The notes: generated by a model not told the origin, from the letters alone. A stretch of 64,000 bases of DNA from Molossus alvarezi (GCA_037176705.1 CM073887.1:63573001-63637000), one strand, 5' to 3'; shown: positions 32,310 to 45,188, numbered from the stretch's first letter. Made by a program: numbers and translations.

Positions 32310-33108
32310 AGATCATCACTAATCATCAGAGAGATGCAAATTAAAACAACATTGAGATATCACTTCATACCTGTCAGAATGGTTACCATCAACAAATCAT
32401 CAAAAGACAAGTGTTAGAGAGGATGTGGAGAAAAGGGGGGACTCTAGTACACTGCTGGTGGAAATGCAGACTGGTACAACCACTATGGTAAACACTATGG
32501 TGTTACCTCAAAAAGTTAAAAATTGAACTGCCATTTGACCCAGTGATCCCAGTTCTAGGAATATACCCTAAGAAGTTTGAAACACCAATCAGAAAGAATA
32601 TATGTCCCCTATGTTCATAGTAGCACTATTCACAATAGCTAAGATCTGGAAACAGCCCAAGTGTCCATCAGTAGATGAGTGGATGAAAAAGCTGTGGTAC
32701 ATGTACACAATGGAGTACTATGCAGCTGTAAGAAAGATCTCTTATCCTTTGAGATGACATGGAGGGACCTGGAGAGTATATGCCAAGCGAAAAAAGCCAT
32801 GCAGAGAAAGATAAATATCACATGATCTCACTTATTTGTGGAATATAATGAACTAAATAAACTGATGAACAAAATTGACCCAGAGACATAGAGGTAGGGT
32901 ACAGACTGACAAACCTCAGAAGAGGGGTATTGGAGGGAAGGAGATAAACCACAAAACTTATATGCATGTATACATGACCAATGGACATAGACAACAAAGC
33001 TGGGGATGGGGCGGGAAGGGATGGGGAGGAAGGTGTCAATGGGGGGAAAAGGAGAAACATGTGTAACAAAAATAAATAAATTAATTAAAAATAAAATAAA
33101 ATAAAAAC
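32310..33108 (+). mobile_element. L1 3' end, 5'-truncated (ORF2 C-terminus, 3' UTR, tail)
   Basis: Covers the ORF2 C-terminal text (atcatcagagagatgcaaat, gaatataccctaagaagttt, atggagtactatgcagctgt), then a G-rich 3' UTR and a taacaaaaataaataaatta tail. Small indels break the coding frame. Confidence 0.9.
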
Positions 33109-34724
33109 CGGCAAAAGCTGAATAGTCAACCTTTGCATGAATCTTGTTGTGCCTTCCCCTAATGTGAGCCTTTAGGTCGCTACCCATTTTTCCTCTTTCA
33201 GACCAGGCTCTGGCAAATGTCTTTGCATTACAATCTTTATTCTCATCTCTGATTACTCCCTTTGTAAAGGGAGTAATCAATGTTAAATAACTCTATCCAC
33301 GGTTAATTTTAACTTTAATATTTTTGATACATAGTCCCAAAATATAAAGATTAAAAATTAAAAGGATATAATTTACATGAACAGTACCTGAGCATGGGCA
33401 GACTAACCCATTATCAATATTACTGAATATAATCTTTTTTTCTCACTGTAACAGACCGAAATCACATCATTCCTTTTGTTTTCTATAAGTTATATTTCTA
33501 GTAAGGTAGAAGAATCTTTTTATAAGTTCAGAGAGTCTGTGTTTACTCTTGCATGAATTACCTGTCCAAGTCTCTGCTGTCTTGTGAACTGAGATGTTTT
33601 GTTAGTGTTTCCTTGGCTCATTTTATGAGCGTTATATGCATTGCCACATTTATTGCAGACACTGTTCTAATGTTTTCCTTGGTGACCTTTTCATGTTATG
33701 AAGTTCTTTCTCACCTCAACATCATATACATATTCATCCATTTTTAATTTAGTATTTTATGGTTTCATTTTTTATGTTAAAAATGTTATTCCACTTCTCT
33801 GGTGTGCAGCAACAGAAAGCTAACATGCATGAGAATGTAGATTCCGGGTGCTGCATGAATCCAATTTATTAAGCAGGCATCCTCCATAATTTTTAAAAGA
33901 AGTTTAATCTTTTTACACTGTGTAAACCAATGACAAACCTGACTAAAACTACCTTTAGAACAATCAGAATATTTTACATATACAATACTTGTTTACTTCC
34001 TCTTTGCAAGTTATGAAGATTTAGATATTAAGATTAATACCACTGACAATTCCTTTCTACCAGCCTACAAAGTATATTTATGTCATCTTCAAAGCATGAT
34101 GAAGTTTTTTGCATGTAAACTATGAATTTGAGTTTAGAGCCAGATTTCCTATAATCACCAACATTTTGCATACTTCTCTAAACACAACAGAGATTGAGTC
34201 CTTCCACTGTTTCATTTTGTACTCTATTTGCCACTGACCCACCTTGTAATTTTTGAAATAAACAATCAGGAGGAAGAATAGTGTTGAAATGTCATCAGTA
34301 AAGAAACCAGCCTGCAAAATAAAATAAAATAAAAATTTTAATCCACTCATAATATATTTTGTTATATAGTTTGATAGAAAGATATAATGATTTTTGCTCA
34401 AGTAATAGTTTATCTAACACCACTTTTGAATGGCCCATCAGCTCCTCATTGGTTTGAGGTGCATTCTTTAATGTACATTAAACTCTTAAATGTACTACAA
34501 ATGAATTATGTACTAGGATGATGAGGGAGTTTGAATCACACTTAACAGACCTCTGAAACCCTATTGATTATCAGATGGTTTATTCTTATCTCTCTGGCTT
34601 CTGTTCTAAAAGTCAGTTCCACAAGAGGTCATTTCTCATCACCCGTCAGGTACTCAGGTATTTTCTACTCTCTAACACTATTTTATTTTTTCATACATTT
34701 ATCATAATCTAATGTTTCCTTATT
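33109..34724. other. No recognised element; one perfect palindrome
   Basis: AT-rich single-copy-like DNA. An inverted repeat with 13 bp arms (gattactcccttt / aaagggagtaatc) and a 2 base loop lies at 33251-33278. No supported gene. Confidence 0.4.
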
Positions 34725-34737
34725 TATGTGTTTCTTT

Positions 34738-35000
34738 CTTTCTTTCTTTTTTTTTTTTTTTTATCCTCATTCGAGGACATTTTTCCATTTTTTGTACAGA
34801 CAGAGTGGGAGGGAGAGAGAGGAAGAGAGAGAGAGGGAAACATTGATGTGAAAGGGACACATCGAGTGGCTGCCACCCGCACGACCAACCAGGGCCGGGG
34901 ACAAACTGCAACCAAGGTACATGCCCTTAGCGGGAACCGAACCCCGGTCTCTCTGGACCGCAGGCGGACGCTCTAACCGCTGAGCCAAACCGGCCAGGGC
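34738..35000 (-). mobile_element. Ves SINE (young subfamily, full length)
   Basis: Very clean minus-strand copy with a perfect 13 bp duplication tatgtgtttcttt (34725-34737 and 35001-35013). The head reads gccctggccggtttggctca. Intact A and B boxes are present. Confidence 0.95.
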
Positions 35001-35013
35001 TATGTGTTTCTTT

Positions 35014-35984
35014 TTTTATTGACTATTTCTCCTGCTAATATGGATGCTCAAGGAGAACTGGGACCTTGTCTGTTGTGGTCATTACTATGATTTTAAAGCC
35101 TAGAACATATATATATATGTTAAAAATTGAAAAATAAAACTGTAAACATTTTGGTTCTTATAAGAAGAGGAAGTAAATAGGCTTGAGGAATAAGAACTGA
35201 AGCCAGATTTAACTACCCTGTTTTATAGTTTTAACATAATAAAAAAAAACATGTACTTGGAGAGTTATCAAATTTTATATAAAAATGCAACCTCTAAACA
35301 TTGGAAGCAAAATGAAACAAGTTAAGCCAACTAACTGTTTTGAGTTGTGGCACAATAACAGAGAAAATAACTAGTCCAAGTGCCCTATAAAACCAGCAGT
35401 GTGACTACAACTTCCAAGTGGAATATCCCTTAAGAAAAGAAAGAACTGAAAACAAAATTTATTTTTAGTAATCATGCTGTTGGCAGTAGTGTTGGTATCC
35501 TACTTCGGAGAACGTTGTGCATGTATTACATGATTAAGAAAAAAGAAATCATGCTGCTATTCTTGAGAGCTGAGATATCCAGAATGGGGCAAAGGAAATT
35601 GTTATAAGATTGATAAGTCCTGAATACAGATTAGAAGTATCAGTATAATTCATGATATGTTTTATCTTTAAAAAATATCATATTCGTAGCTTTGTCTACA
35701 GAAAAGACAGACACAAAGATAGACTTGATAGCAAAGAGCATCCCTAATACCAAACTGTGGCCTTGGAATGCCATTTCCCATTTAAAGAAATCAGGACTCC
35801 TTGGAGAAATGGTTAAATACAAGTCTGTGGTAGAAATCTCTAAGATGCATCTGGTACATGTTGTCATAAGGAATCTATTGAAGACTTTAAGGGTAATTTC
35901 AAAAGAACCTAGGAACCAATTAGAATAAACAACCATTGGCCAAAGTAGGAGCAATTTGAATCATAACTACAACATATTAAAAAC
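35014..35984. other. No recognised feature
   Basis: AT-rich single-copy-like DNA. A 78-codon frame (35692-35928, +) has no recognised domain and no flanking gene structure. Confidence 0.35.
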
Positions 35985-35988
35985 AGGC

Positions 35989-35998
<10 letters not shown>

Positions 35999-36019
<21 letters not shown>

Positions 36020-36103
36020 GGTACGTGCTCTTAGCGGAAACCGAACCGGGACTCTCTGGTCCACAGGCCGATGTTCCAACCGCTGAGCCAAACTGGCCAG
36101 GGC
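35999..36103 (-). mobile_element. Short Ves-type SINE: tRNA head plus (TTTA)n tail
   Basis: Minus strand: ggccctggccagtttggctc to the B box and ctaagagcacgtacc, then straight into an AAAT-repeat tail. Flanked by aggcagtaatttta on both sides (35985-35998, about 36105-36118). Same internal end point as the SINE at 23714-23815. Confidence 0.9.
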
Positions 36104-37138
36104 CAGGCAGTAATTTTAATTACAAGCATATAATGAAACAAGAAAAGAAAATCATAGGTCACTTTTGGATGCTGAAGACCAACTCATTAGACTGAAAGCT
36201 AAGTAAAAAGAAAAAGAAGAGGAGGAGACTGTGAAGTAGGTGAGCGAACCCACCAGCTTGGAAGACAGAGAAAAGGTGCAGCGGCACAGCTCCTGACCCT
36301 GGGACAGGGGACTCGGCCCCACACAGAGAGCCCCAAACAAGAGCAACGGAGAAAGAACGGGGAGCCCACGTAGTGCGTGGGGAAAGAGGCCCGTCCCCCC
36401 CGCTCAGGCAAAGAGGAGGTGCCCCTTCCCCTACCCACGGAACAGCCTGGGCTGGAAATCAGCACCCTAGTAGCAAGCCCGACCATATGGACATCTGGCA
36501 GGCAGGGAGCCTGGGCAGAAGTCCTGCCCAGCACTAGCCAGCTGTGCTGAAAGATTACATGGCCAACTAGGGCATCTTTTGGTATTATTTTCTTTACCCT
36601 TTTTTTTCTATTCACTCCTGCTTGGGGTGGCAACCAGGGGCACCAGCAACCCAGGCAGAACTGAGGCATTAGAAGGAGAGGAAGAGACTGCCTGCCCCTC
36701 CTATAAGCTACAGGCACTACCACCATCACAAATCTGTGTAAACCACCCTGACTGGACCTGATACTCCATAGAGCCCAGTGCCATGGGGGACGGGAAAGCA
36801 GGCCAGAACAATACATACTAGCGACTAACACTGAAGGCGACCCAGTCTCTGGGCTAGGGAAGCCCGGCCCATAGGACTACCAGGGACCTACACCCAAGAG
36901 GCCAAATCCAACTACAGTGAAACAAAATCCAGTAAGCTCCATAAAGAGCAGATTCAAGGTTTTTTGTTGTTGTTATTGTTATGGTTGTTTTGGTGTGTGG
37001 GGTTTTTTCATTTTAATTCAATTTATTTTTCTCTTCCTTTCTTTTCCCATTTTTACTTTCTTATTCTTTATTCAATTTAGCATTACTACCTTCTAACATT
37101 ATTATTATTTCAGTCATTATTTCCTACTTTTTCTTAAA

Positions 37139-37279
37139 TTTTTTTTTATTTTTATTGATTTTAGAAAGGAAGGGAGAGGGAGAGAGAGATAGAAACATCG
37201 ATGAAAGAGAAGGAATCGAACCAGCAACTTCCTGATGCATGGGGTCAACGTTCAACCACTGAGCCACACAAGCCAGGCT
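37139..37279 (-). mobile_element. Ves SINE, internally shortened
   Basis: Minus-strand copy with body and part of the head but a deletion between them. Flanked by ctactttttctt (37124-37135) and ctaccttttctt (37280-37291). Confidence 0.85.
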
Positions 37280-38156
37280 CTACCTTTTCTTGATTATACT
37301 TACCCTATTTCTGGTCTCTGCCTTCTTTCCTTTCACATTCCTCTTTTGTGTCTTTTCCTTCTCCTAACCCTTTGGTCTCATGCCTTCTAGCATTTTTGTT
37401 TGTGTGTGTGCACATGCATGCATGTGTGTTTTCTGGGTGTTTTCATGTTGTTTGCTTTTTAAGCTTTTATCATTGTTGATGCTGATATTTGTTCAAGGTG
37501 CTCTTTGGTTTGGTCTGCTATTGCCGTTCCTACTTTGCTTTCATATACATTTTTTTCTCACCCTCTTTAATTTGTTCAGTCTTACTCCTTCTAATATCAT
37601 TCTATGTATGTGTGTGTGTGTGTGAGCATGTGTTTTTTCAGATTTTTTGTCTTTTAACATTTTTGTTGAACCTAGGGCTTATATAATTGTTGAAACTGAC
37701 GTGTTTTTCTTTTCAGGTTCTTTTCCTATTTAGTCTGGTTGTGCATTGCCTTCTTTACTTTTATTGTTTTAAGTTGTTTATTTTTTCTTTCTCCCTCTTC
37801 TAATTCCTTTGGTCTTGCACTTCCTAGTGTTCTTTGTATGTGTGAATGTATTTTTTGTTTGTCTGTGTGTCTTTTCATCTTTTTGTTGAGGTGGTTGCTT
37901 CTATTATTGTTGAGGCCGATATTTGGGTGGGGGGTTCTTTTTGGTTTGGTCTGGTTGCTTTGGTTTTGTTTCGTCAAGACCTATGTAACAGTTGGCACAA
38001 CAGAGTCAACAGGGTCGAGGTTGAGGCTCATAGTTAACAACCCCAATTCAGCCCACCCACAAACAGACAACTGCAATCAAGATCCAAATTCAGATTCACA
38101 TGACCACACACAAGGGTCACTCCTAGAGCACCCAGCTCAGAAGATTGAGAAGAATA

Positions 38157-38468
38157 CTGCTAAGCGAAACAAGCCAAACAGAGAAGGACAAGTATCATAT
38201 GATCTCACTCATTTGTGGAATATAATGAACATTATAGTCTGAGGAATGGGGTAGTTCCCGAGATGTGGAAGTGGGGTACAGACTGACAATCCCCAGAAGA
38301 GGGGGTGGTGGGGGAGAGATAAACCACAGGACTTATATGCATGTATGCATGAACAATGGACATGGACAATGGGGCTGGGAGGGAGGAGGGAGAGGGGAAT
38401 CAGTGGGGGGGGGGGGGAAGGAGAAACATCTGTACCAAAAATAAATAAATTAATAATAATAAAAAAAA
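38157..38468 (+). mobile_element. L1 3' end inserted in the older L1's 5' UTR
   Basis: Starts at aagcgaaacaagccaaacag (last ORF2 codons), then the G-rich 3' UTR and the aaataaataaattaataata tail. Flanked by aagaatactgct and aagactactccgct, a diverged duplication. The host L1 sequence resumes at 38469. Confidence 0.9.
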
Positions 38469-38631
38469 GAAGACTACTCCGCTGGGTCCCACAAGAAGGC
38501 CACCACACCAAGACTGGGAGGTGTAGCAGTCTTATCTGATACACACTGACCTGCCTATGCTTCCTAACATGCCTCCCCTGGTCCCAAACTTCCAGACTGC
38601 TTAAATGGTGAGACAAAGAAACAACTCCCAA

Positions 38632-39407
38632 ATGAAAGAAAATGAGCAATCCCCAGAAAAAGGAACTACATGAAATAGAGGCAAGCAGTCAGATAAAGAA
38701 TTCAAAGCAATGGTTTTAAGGGTACTCAAAAAACTTAGAACTATAAGCAAATTAATGCAAATTATACCAGAACAAAAAAAGAGGTAGAGCAATGGATAAA
38801 AATCAAGTGGAAATGAAGAATAACATAGCTGATACAAAAAAATATCTTGGAAGGATTCCAAAGTGGATTAGAAGTAGCTGAAGACCAAATGAGTGAGTTA
38901 GAAGACAAGGTAGAAAAAAATACACATATAGAGCAGCAAATAGAAACAAAAAAAATTAAAAAGCAAGAGGAGAGTTTATGGGAGCTTTGGGACAACACAA
39001 AATGTAACATTTGCATCACTGGGGTCCCAGAAGAAGAAGAATGAGAGAAAGGAATAGAGAACCTATTTGAAGAAACAGTAACAGAAAACTTCCCTAACTT
39101 GGCAAAGGAAAAAGTCACACAAGTCCAGGAAGCACGGAGAGTCCCAATCAAGATGAACCTAAAAAGACCCACACCTAGACACATCATAATTAAAATGGCA
39201 AATATGAAAGACAAAGGAAGAATCTTAAAGGCAGCAAGAGAGAGAGAGAAAATTACCTACAAGGGAGCTCCCATTAGACTGTCAGCTAGTTTCTCAGTAG
39301 AAACACTGCAGGCCAGAAGGAAGTGGCAGGAAGTATACAAAGTAATGAGAAGCAATCTGAATCCAAGACTACTCTTTCCAGCAAGACTATCATTGAAGGT
39401 GAAATAG
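38632..39407 (+). pseudogene. L1 ORF1 (decayed)
   Basis: Pieces: 38847-39044 with SLWELWDNTKCNICITGV, and 39099-39407 with RPTPRHIIIKM, RILKAARERE and LNPRLLFPARLSL. Stops and shifts lie between them, and a premature stop ends the C-terminus. Confidence 0.75.
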
Positions 39408-39624
39408 CAAGCTTTGCAGACAAAAAAGGCTAAAGGAATTTAATACCGCCAAACCAGCACTGCAAGAAATGCTAAAGGGACTGTCATAAAAAGAACAAGA
39501 AATATATATATAGAGAGAAACACAGGCATAAAGAATAAAAATGGCAACAAATAAGTACTTATCAATAATAACCTTAAATGTAAGGGCTTAAATGCTCCAA
39601 TTAAAAGACATAGGGTAGCTATGA

Positions 39625-39668
39625 TACACACACACACACACACATATATGAAACCATATATATATATG
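39625..39668 (+). repeat. (CA)n / (TA)n microsatellite
   Basis: A pure acacac run of about 20 bases is followed by tatata runs, inside the L1 ORF2 start region. Confidence 0.9.
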
Positions 39669-41975
39669 CTATCTGCAAGAGACCCTCTGCAGAACCAAAA
39701 ACTCACACAGGATGAAAGTGAAGGGATGGAAAAAAATTTTCCAGGCAAATGGAAATGAAAAAAAAAGCTGGTATATCAATATTCATATCTAACAAGACAG
39801 ACTTCAAAACAGAGCCATAATAAGAGACAAAGAAGCTCACTACATAATATTAAGAGGATTGATCCAACAAGAGGATATAATCCTGGTATGCACTGAGTAT
39901 AGGAGCACCAAAATATATTTAAAAACTTCTGGAGGACTTCAAGGGAGAGATTGACAGCAATAAAAAAAATAGTGGGGGACTTTAACAACCCACTGAAACC
40001 ACTGGATAGATCTTTTAGACAAAAAATTAATAAGGAAAGAGATTTCCTAAACAATGCTCTAAATCAGCTGTATTCAATTGACATTTACAGAACATTTTAC
40101 CCCAAAGCTGCAGAATATCCATTCTTTTCAAGTGTACAGGGGTCATTCTCTCATTCTCAAAGATAGACCACATGTTAGGACACGAACTAAGTCCCTACAA
40201 GTTCAAGAAGATTGAAATCATATCAAGCATATTTTTGGATCACAATGGCATGAAACTAGAAATCAATTATAATAAAAACACTCAAAAACATTCAAATACA
40301 TTGGGTACACATCGCATATTATTAAACAATGAATGGGTTACCAATGAGATAAAAAAAAGAAATAAAAATCTTCCTGAAAACTAATGAAAATGAACACACT
40401 ACAGCACGAAATCAATGGGACACAGCAAAGGCAGTCCTGAGAGGGAAGTTCATAGCAATACAGGCCTACCTTAAGAAACAAGAAAAATGTCTAATATACC
40501 ATCAAACCCTACAACTTAAAGATTTAGAAAGACAACAAAAATTAAAATCCAGAGTTAGTAGAAGGAAGGAATAAAGATCAGAATGAAAATAAATGATTAA
40601 AGACTAAAAAAATACAAAAGAGAAATGAAACCAAGAGCTGGTTCTTTGAAAAGATAAACAAGATTGATCAACCTTTAGCCAGACTCACCAAGAAACAAAG
40701 AGAGAAGATACAAATTAATAAAATCAGAAATGAAAGAGGTGAAATAATAACAGACACCACAGAAATATAAAAGACTGTAAGAAGACACTGTGAACAATTA
40801 TGCCAACAAATTCAACAAAATGGAAAAATTCCTAGAATCATTCAGTCTTCTAAAACTCAACTGGGAAGAGTCAGAAAACCTGAACAGACAATAACAACTA
40901 AGGAAATAGAAGCAGTAATCAACAAACTTCCAGCAAACAAAAGCCCTGGTCCAGATGGATTCCCAGGGAAGATTTTCCAAACATTCAAAGAACTATCACC
41001 TAGTCCTCTCAAACTATTCCAAAAATTCAAGAGGAAGGAAGACTTCCAATCTCTTTTTATGGGGCCAGCATAATCCTAATACCAAAATCAGATAAAGACA
41101 CTACAAAGAAAATTACATGCCAATCTCCCTGATGAACATAAATGCCAAAATCCTCAACAAAATTTTAGCAAATTAGATCCAGCAATATATTTTTTAAAAT
41201 TATACACCACAACCAAGTAGGATTTATCCCAGGATTGCAAAGCTGGTACAATATTTGCAAATCTATACACATGATACACCTCATAAACACAATGAAAGAT
41301 AAAAATCATATCGATAGATACTGAAAAAGCATTTGAAAATATCCAGCACCCATTTTTGATAAAAACTCTTAACAAGGTGGGAACAAATAGATCATACCTC
41401 AACATAATAAAGTCTATATATCACAAACCTATAGCCAACATCATATTCAATGGGCAAAAACTAAAAAGCATTTCCCTTAAGAACAGGAACAAAACAGGGA
41501 TGTCTGCTTTCACCACTTTTATTCAATATAGTACTGGAAGCTTTAGCCACAACAATCAGACAAGAAGAAAAAATAAAAGGTATCCAAATTGGAAAGGAGG
41601 AAGCGAAACTGTCATTATTCATAGATAACATGATTTTATACATAGAAAATCCTAAAGACTCCACACAAAGAATTACTAGATTTATTAAAAGAATTTGGCA
41701 AAGTAGCAGAATACAAAATCAACATCCAGAAATTGTTGGCATTTTTATACACCAATAATGAACACAGAGAAGGAGAAACTAAAAAAATAATCCCATTTAC
41801 CACTGCAACAAAAAAAATTAAGATACCTAGGAATAAACTTAACCAAGGAAGTACAAAACCTATTCTCAGAAAACTGCATGATATTCAAAAAAGAAACAAA
41901 GAAAGATATTAAAAAGTAGAAGCATATACCATGTTCATGGACTGAAAGAATTAACATTATTAAAATGTCTATACT

Positions 41976-42202
41976 GCTTGGCCAGTGTGGCTCAGTGGTT
42001 GAATGTCGACCCATGCACCAAGAGATCGCCGGTTTGATTCTCAGTGAGGGCACATGCCCAGGTTGTGGGCTAGATTCCCAGTGGGGGGGCATGCAGAAGG
42101 TGGCCAGTGTTCTCACTCATTGATGTTTCTATTTTTCTCTCTCACTTTCCCTTCCTCTATCTCTAAAATCAATAAAGAAAAAAATTTTTAGATAAAAATA
42201 AA
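41976..42202 (+). mobile_element. Ves SINE in L1 ORF2
   Basis: Head gcttggccagtgtggctcag, body and A-rich tail. Flanked by taaaatgtctatact (41961-41975) and taaaatgtccatact (42203-42217). Confidence 0.95.
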
Positions 42203-43243
42203 TAAAATGTCCATACTACCCAAAGCAATCTATAGATTTGATGCAATCCCTATTAAAATACCAACGTCATATTTCACAGATCTAGAACAATACTCCAAAA
42301 GTTTATATGAAACCAAAAGAGACCCATATAGCTACAGCCATCTTAAAAAAGAAGAACAAAGTTGGAGAGATGACAATTCCAGATATCAGGTTATACTACA
42401 TAGTCATCATAATCAAAACAGTCTGGACTAGCACAAGAACAGGCATATAGATCAATGGAACAGAACAGAGAACCCAGAAATCAACCCATGACATGCTCAA
42501 CTAATATTTGACAAAGGTGGCAATAGCATATAATGAAGTAAAAAGACAGCCTGTTTAATAAATGGTGTTGGGAATATTGGACAGCTACATGCAAAAAAAT
42601 AAATAAATAAAACTAGACCACCAAGTTATACCATACACAAGAATAAACTCAAAACAGACAAAAGACTTAAATATGTCATGAAACCATAAAAATCCTAAAA
42701 GAGAATGTAGACTGCAAAATCTCAGACATTACACAGAGCATTAGGCAAGAGAATCATCACCTAGGGCAAGAGAAACAAAGGAAAAAAAATCAATAAATGG
42801 AACGACATCAAATTATAAAGCTTCTGCACAGCAAAAGACACATGCATCAAAATGAAAAAGGAACCCACTGTATGGGAGAACTTAATTGCCAATGATACAT
42901 CAGATAAAAGGTTAATTTCTGAAATATATAAAGTACTCATACAACTCAACAAAAGGAAGACAAAAATCCAATTAAAAATTGGCAGAGGACCTGAGGAGAC
43001 TCTTCTCCAAACAGGACATACAAACGGCCAAGAGACCTATGAAAAAATGTTCAATGTCATTAATCATCAGAGAGATGCAAATTAAAATAACTATGAGGTA
43101 TAACCTCACACCTACCAGAATGGCTGCCATCAACAAATCATTAAACAACAAGTGCTGGCGAGGGTGTGGAGAAAAGGGGACTCTAGTACACTGCTGGTGG
43201 GAATGCAGACTGGTGCAGCCACTATGGAAAACAATATGGTGTT

Positions 43244-43499
43244 GCCCTGGCCAGTTTTCCTCCGTGGTTAGAGCGCCAGCCCATGGACCAGAGAGTCCCG
43301 GGTTTGGTTTCCACTAAGAGCATGTACCTCACTTGCAGTTTTCTCTGGCTCCAGTTGGGGTTGTGTGGGTGTCAACCAGTCGATGTGTCTCTCTCACATC
43401 AATGTTTTTCTCTCTCTCTTTCCCCCTCTCTCCCTCCTGCTCTATCTGAAGATAAATGCAAAAATGACCTCGGGTGAGGATAAAAAGAAAACAAAAACC
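43244..43499 (+). mobile_element. Ves SINE in L1 ORF2
   Basis: Head gccctggccagttttcctcc, a CT tract and the cctcgggtgaggataaaaag end. Flanked by a perfect aacaatatggtgtt (43230-43243 and 43500-43513). Confidence 0.95.
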
Positions 43500-43774
43500 A
43501 ACAATATGGTGTTTCCTCAAAATATTAACAACTGAACTGCCATTTGACCCAGTGATTCCACTTCTTGGAATATATCCTAAGAAGCCTGAAACACCAATCG
43601 GGAAGACTATATGCAACCCTATGTTCACAGCACTGCATATACAATTGTATAAAAAAATCTAAAAGAAAATTATTTATGAAGTGAAAAGAATGAGTAATTT
43701 TGGTGTAAATTCATATTTATTTCACCAGACAGAATGCTACTTCAGCATTTCACACTGTTGCAGCACGTTAGCAC

Positions 43775-43985
43775 TTCATTTGTTCAACAAATATCTAAAA
43801 AGCACTGTGTTCTAGGCATTTCTCGGCTCTGAAGATACAAGGATGAACTAAGCAGACACAATCTACTGTCTCAAATAGCTACAGTCTAGTGAAAACATAA
43901 AACAGTACACACACACAAAAACAAATAAACACATTGCAACTTGTGACATTATGAAGGAATCAAACTAGGTGTGAAAAGAGAAAAT
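43775..43985 (-). mobile_element. L2 3' region, minus strand
   Basis: ttgttcaacaaatatctaaa, cactgtgttctaggcatttc, gctacagtctagtgaaaac and acttgtgacattatgaagga are reversed L2 3' text. Confidence 0.65.
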
Positions 43986-44319
43986 AACAGAAGGTTCCTT
44001 TTCAAGAGTTCACAGGTAACTGTTAGGCAAAAACCTAAAGGAATTATTGGTCCTGGTTCTACAACAGCAAACACACTACAACCATAAATTTCAAATTCAA
44101 CAACATTTCCCTTCCTTGTTCTTTTCCTCTTCCAGTTCTGTGTCAAAGCTTGATTTAGCCTATACGTAGTTTGTTATCGTTTCCAACTAATGATGAACTG
44201 AAATCGTTACGGGGCAGAAAGTGCCACTGAGGTGGTCATTAACTTACTAGCAGGGAATCAACATGGAGATGGTCATTGTGGCCATAAATCCAAATCTTAG
44301 AAATAAATATTTATTGGCA
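43986..44319. other. No recognised feature
   Basis: Single-copy-like spacer without a supported gene. Confidence 0.3.
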
Positions 44320-44333
44320 AGAGGTCATATTTC

Positions 44334-44579
44334 CTTTTTTGTTGCTATTATTATTAATCTTCACCTGAGGATATTTTTTCCATTGATTTTTAGAGAGAGT
44401 GGGAAGGAAAGAGAGACAGGGAGGGAGAGGGAGAGAGCAAGAGGGAGAGAGAGAGAAACACTGATGTGAGAGAGACACATTGATTGGCTGCCTCCCGCGT
44501 GCATCCTGACCGGGGCCAGGGATCAAACCCATGGTGCACAAGCTGATCCTCTAACCACTAAGTCACACTGGCCAGTGCA
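44334..44579 (-). mobile_element. Ves SINE
   Basis: Minus-strand full-length copy ending tcacactggccagtgc. Flanked by gaggtcatatttc (about 44321) and caagtcatatttc (44581-44593). Confidence 0.9.
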
Positions 44580-44593
44580 GCAAGTCATATTTC

Positions 44594-44984
44594 TGTCCAT
44601 TATGGTTCTGTTATCACACAGCCATTCAAGACTGAAAGCCATTTTAGCAACTATTTAGCAAAGACTAGAAAGATAGGGCATATTTTTAGACTTAAATTTT
44701 CAGGTAATGCAAATACCCAGTTAAATTCGCAGAAAAAAAGTCTTCTGTTGTATTCACTGAATCCCTACTCAACTGACCTCAATGCCTTAGAAAACTATTC
44801 TTCTATATTTATTCTGATTCTTCTCTCTTAAGGCTTTAGTTTCTATGGTGTCACAGCTTCATTTGGCCGTATTGTGGCCAATAGTTCTCATGACAACTGA
44901 AGGAATTCCCATGGTCACTTCTTTCTCAACACTGGACTCTTCTTTATGTCTTATGCTTATGATATTGTAAATATGCAAGATCTT
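44594..44984. other. No recognised feature
   Basis: AT-rich single-copy-like DNA. Confidence 0.3.
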
Positions 44985-45085
44985 TAAGTGCACACCTAAT
45001 CCATATAGACTATAAACTCTTTGAAGATGTGTTTTATTAATCTTATGTCCCCCTAGCACTTAACACATGCTCAGTAAATATATGG
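44985..45085 (+). mobile_element. L2 3' end
   Basis: agactataaactctttgaag, ttatgtccccctagcactta and catgctcagtaaatatatgg match the L2 terminus. Confidence 0.75.
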
Positions 45086-45188
45086 GGAAAAACAAATGAG
45101 AAAATGAGTGGATGGATAAAATGAATTTCAGAGAAGAGCCCTTAAAAATCTCTCTCATTGGCAAAATCAAATAAGACATTTTCTAGAT

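Larger units (their letters stand above)
36200..43660 (+). mobile_element. LINE-1, near full length, decayed, with four later insertions
   Basis: 5' UTR about 36200-38630 (GC-rich 36240-36900, then T-rich with TG runs), ORF1 about 38632-39407, ORF2 about 39541-43660. It stops short of the normal 3' UTR. Insertions: Ves at 37139, an L1 tail at 38157, Ves at 41976 and Ves at 43244. Coding parts carry many more stops than the L1 at 14895, so it is older. The 5' boundary is approximate and no clear target duplication was found. Confidence 0.8.
39541..43660 (+). pseudogene. L1 ORF2 (decayed, RT active site changed)
   Basis: Starts with atggcaacaaataagtactt. It is covered by short frames only, with many stops. 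Endonuclease-part text such as GDFNNPL and [17 protein letters not shown] is seen across frames. The RT box reads F-I-D-N at 41618-41629 where the related copy has F-A-D-D, so the second catalytic Asp is lost. The C-terminal Cys-rich segment ([18 protein letters not shown]) is still readable at 43156-43210. Two Ves SINEs interrupt it, and the 3' end is missing. Confidence 0.8.

Noticed and set aside
36000..38140. GC-rich stretch as a possible CpG-island gene promoter
   Set aside because: The text matches L1 5' UTR and leads into ORF1; a gene start is not needed to explain it.
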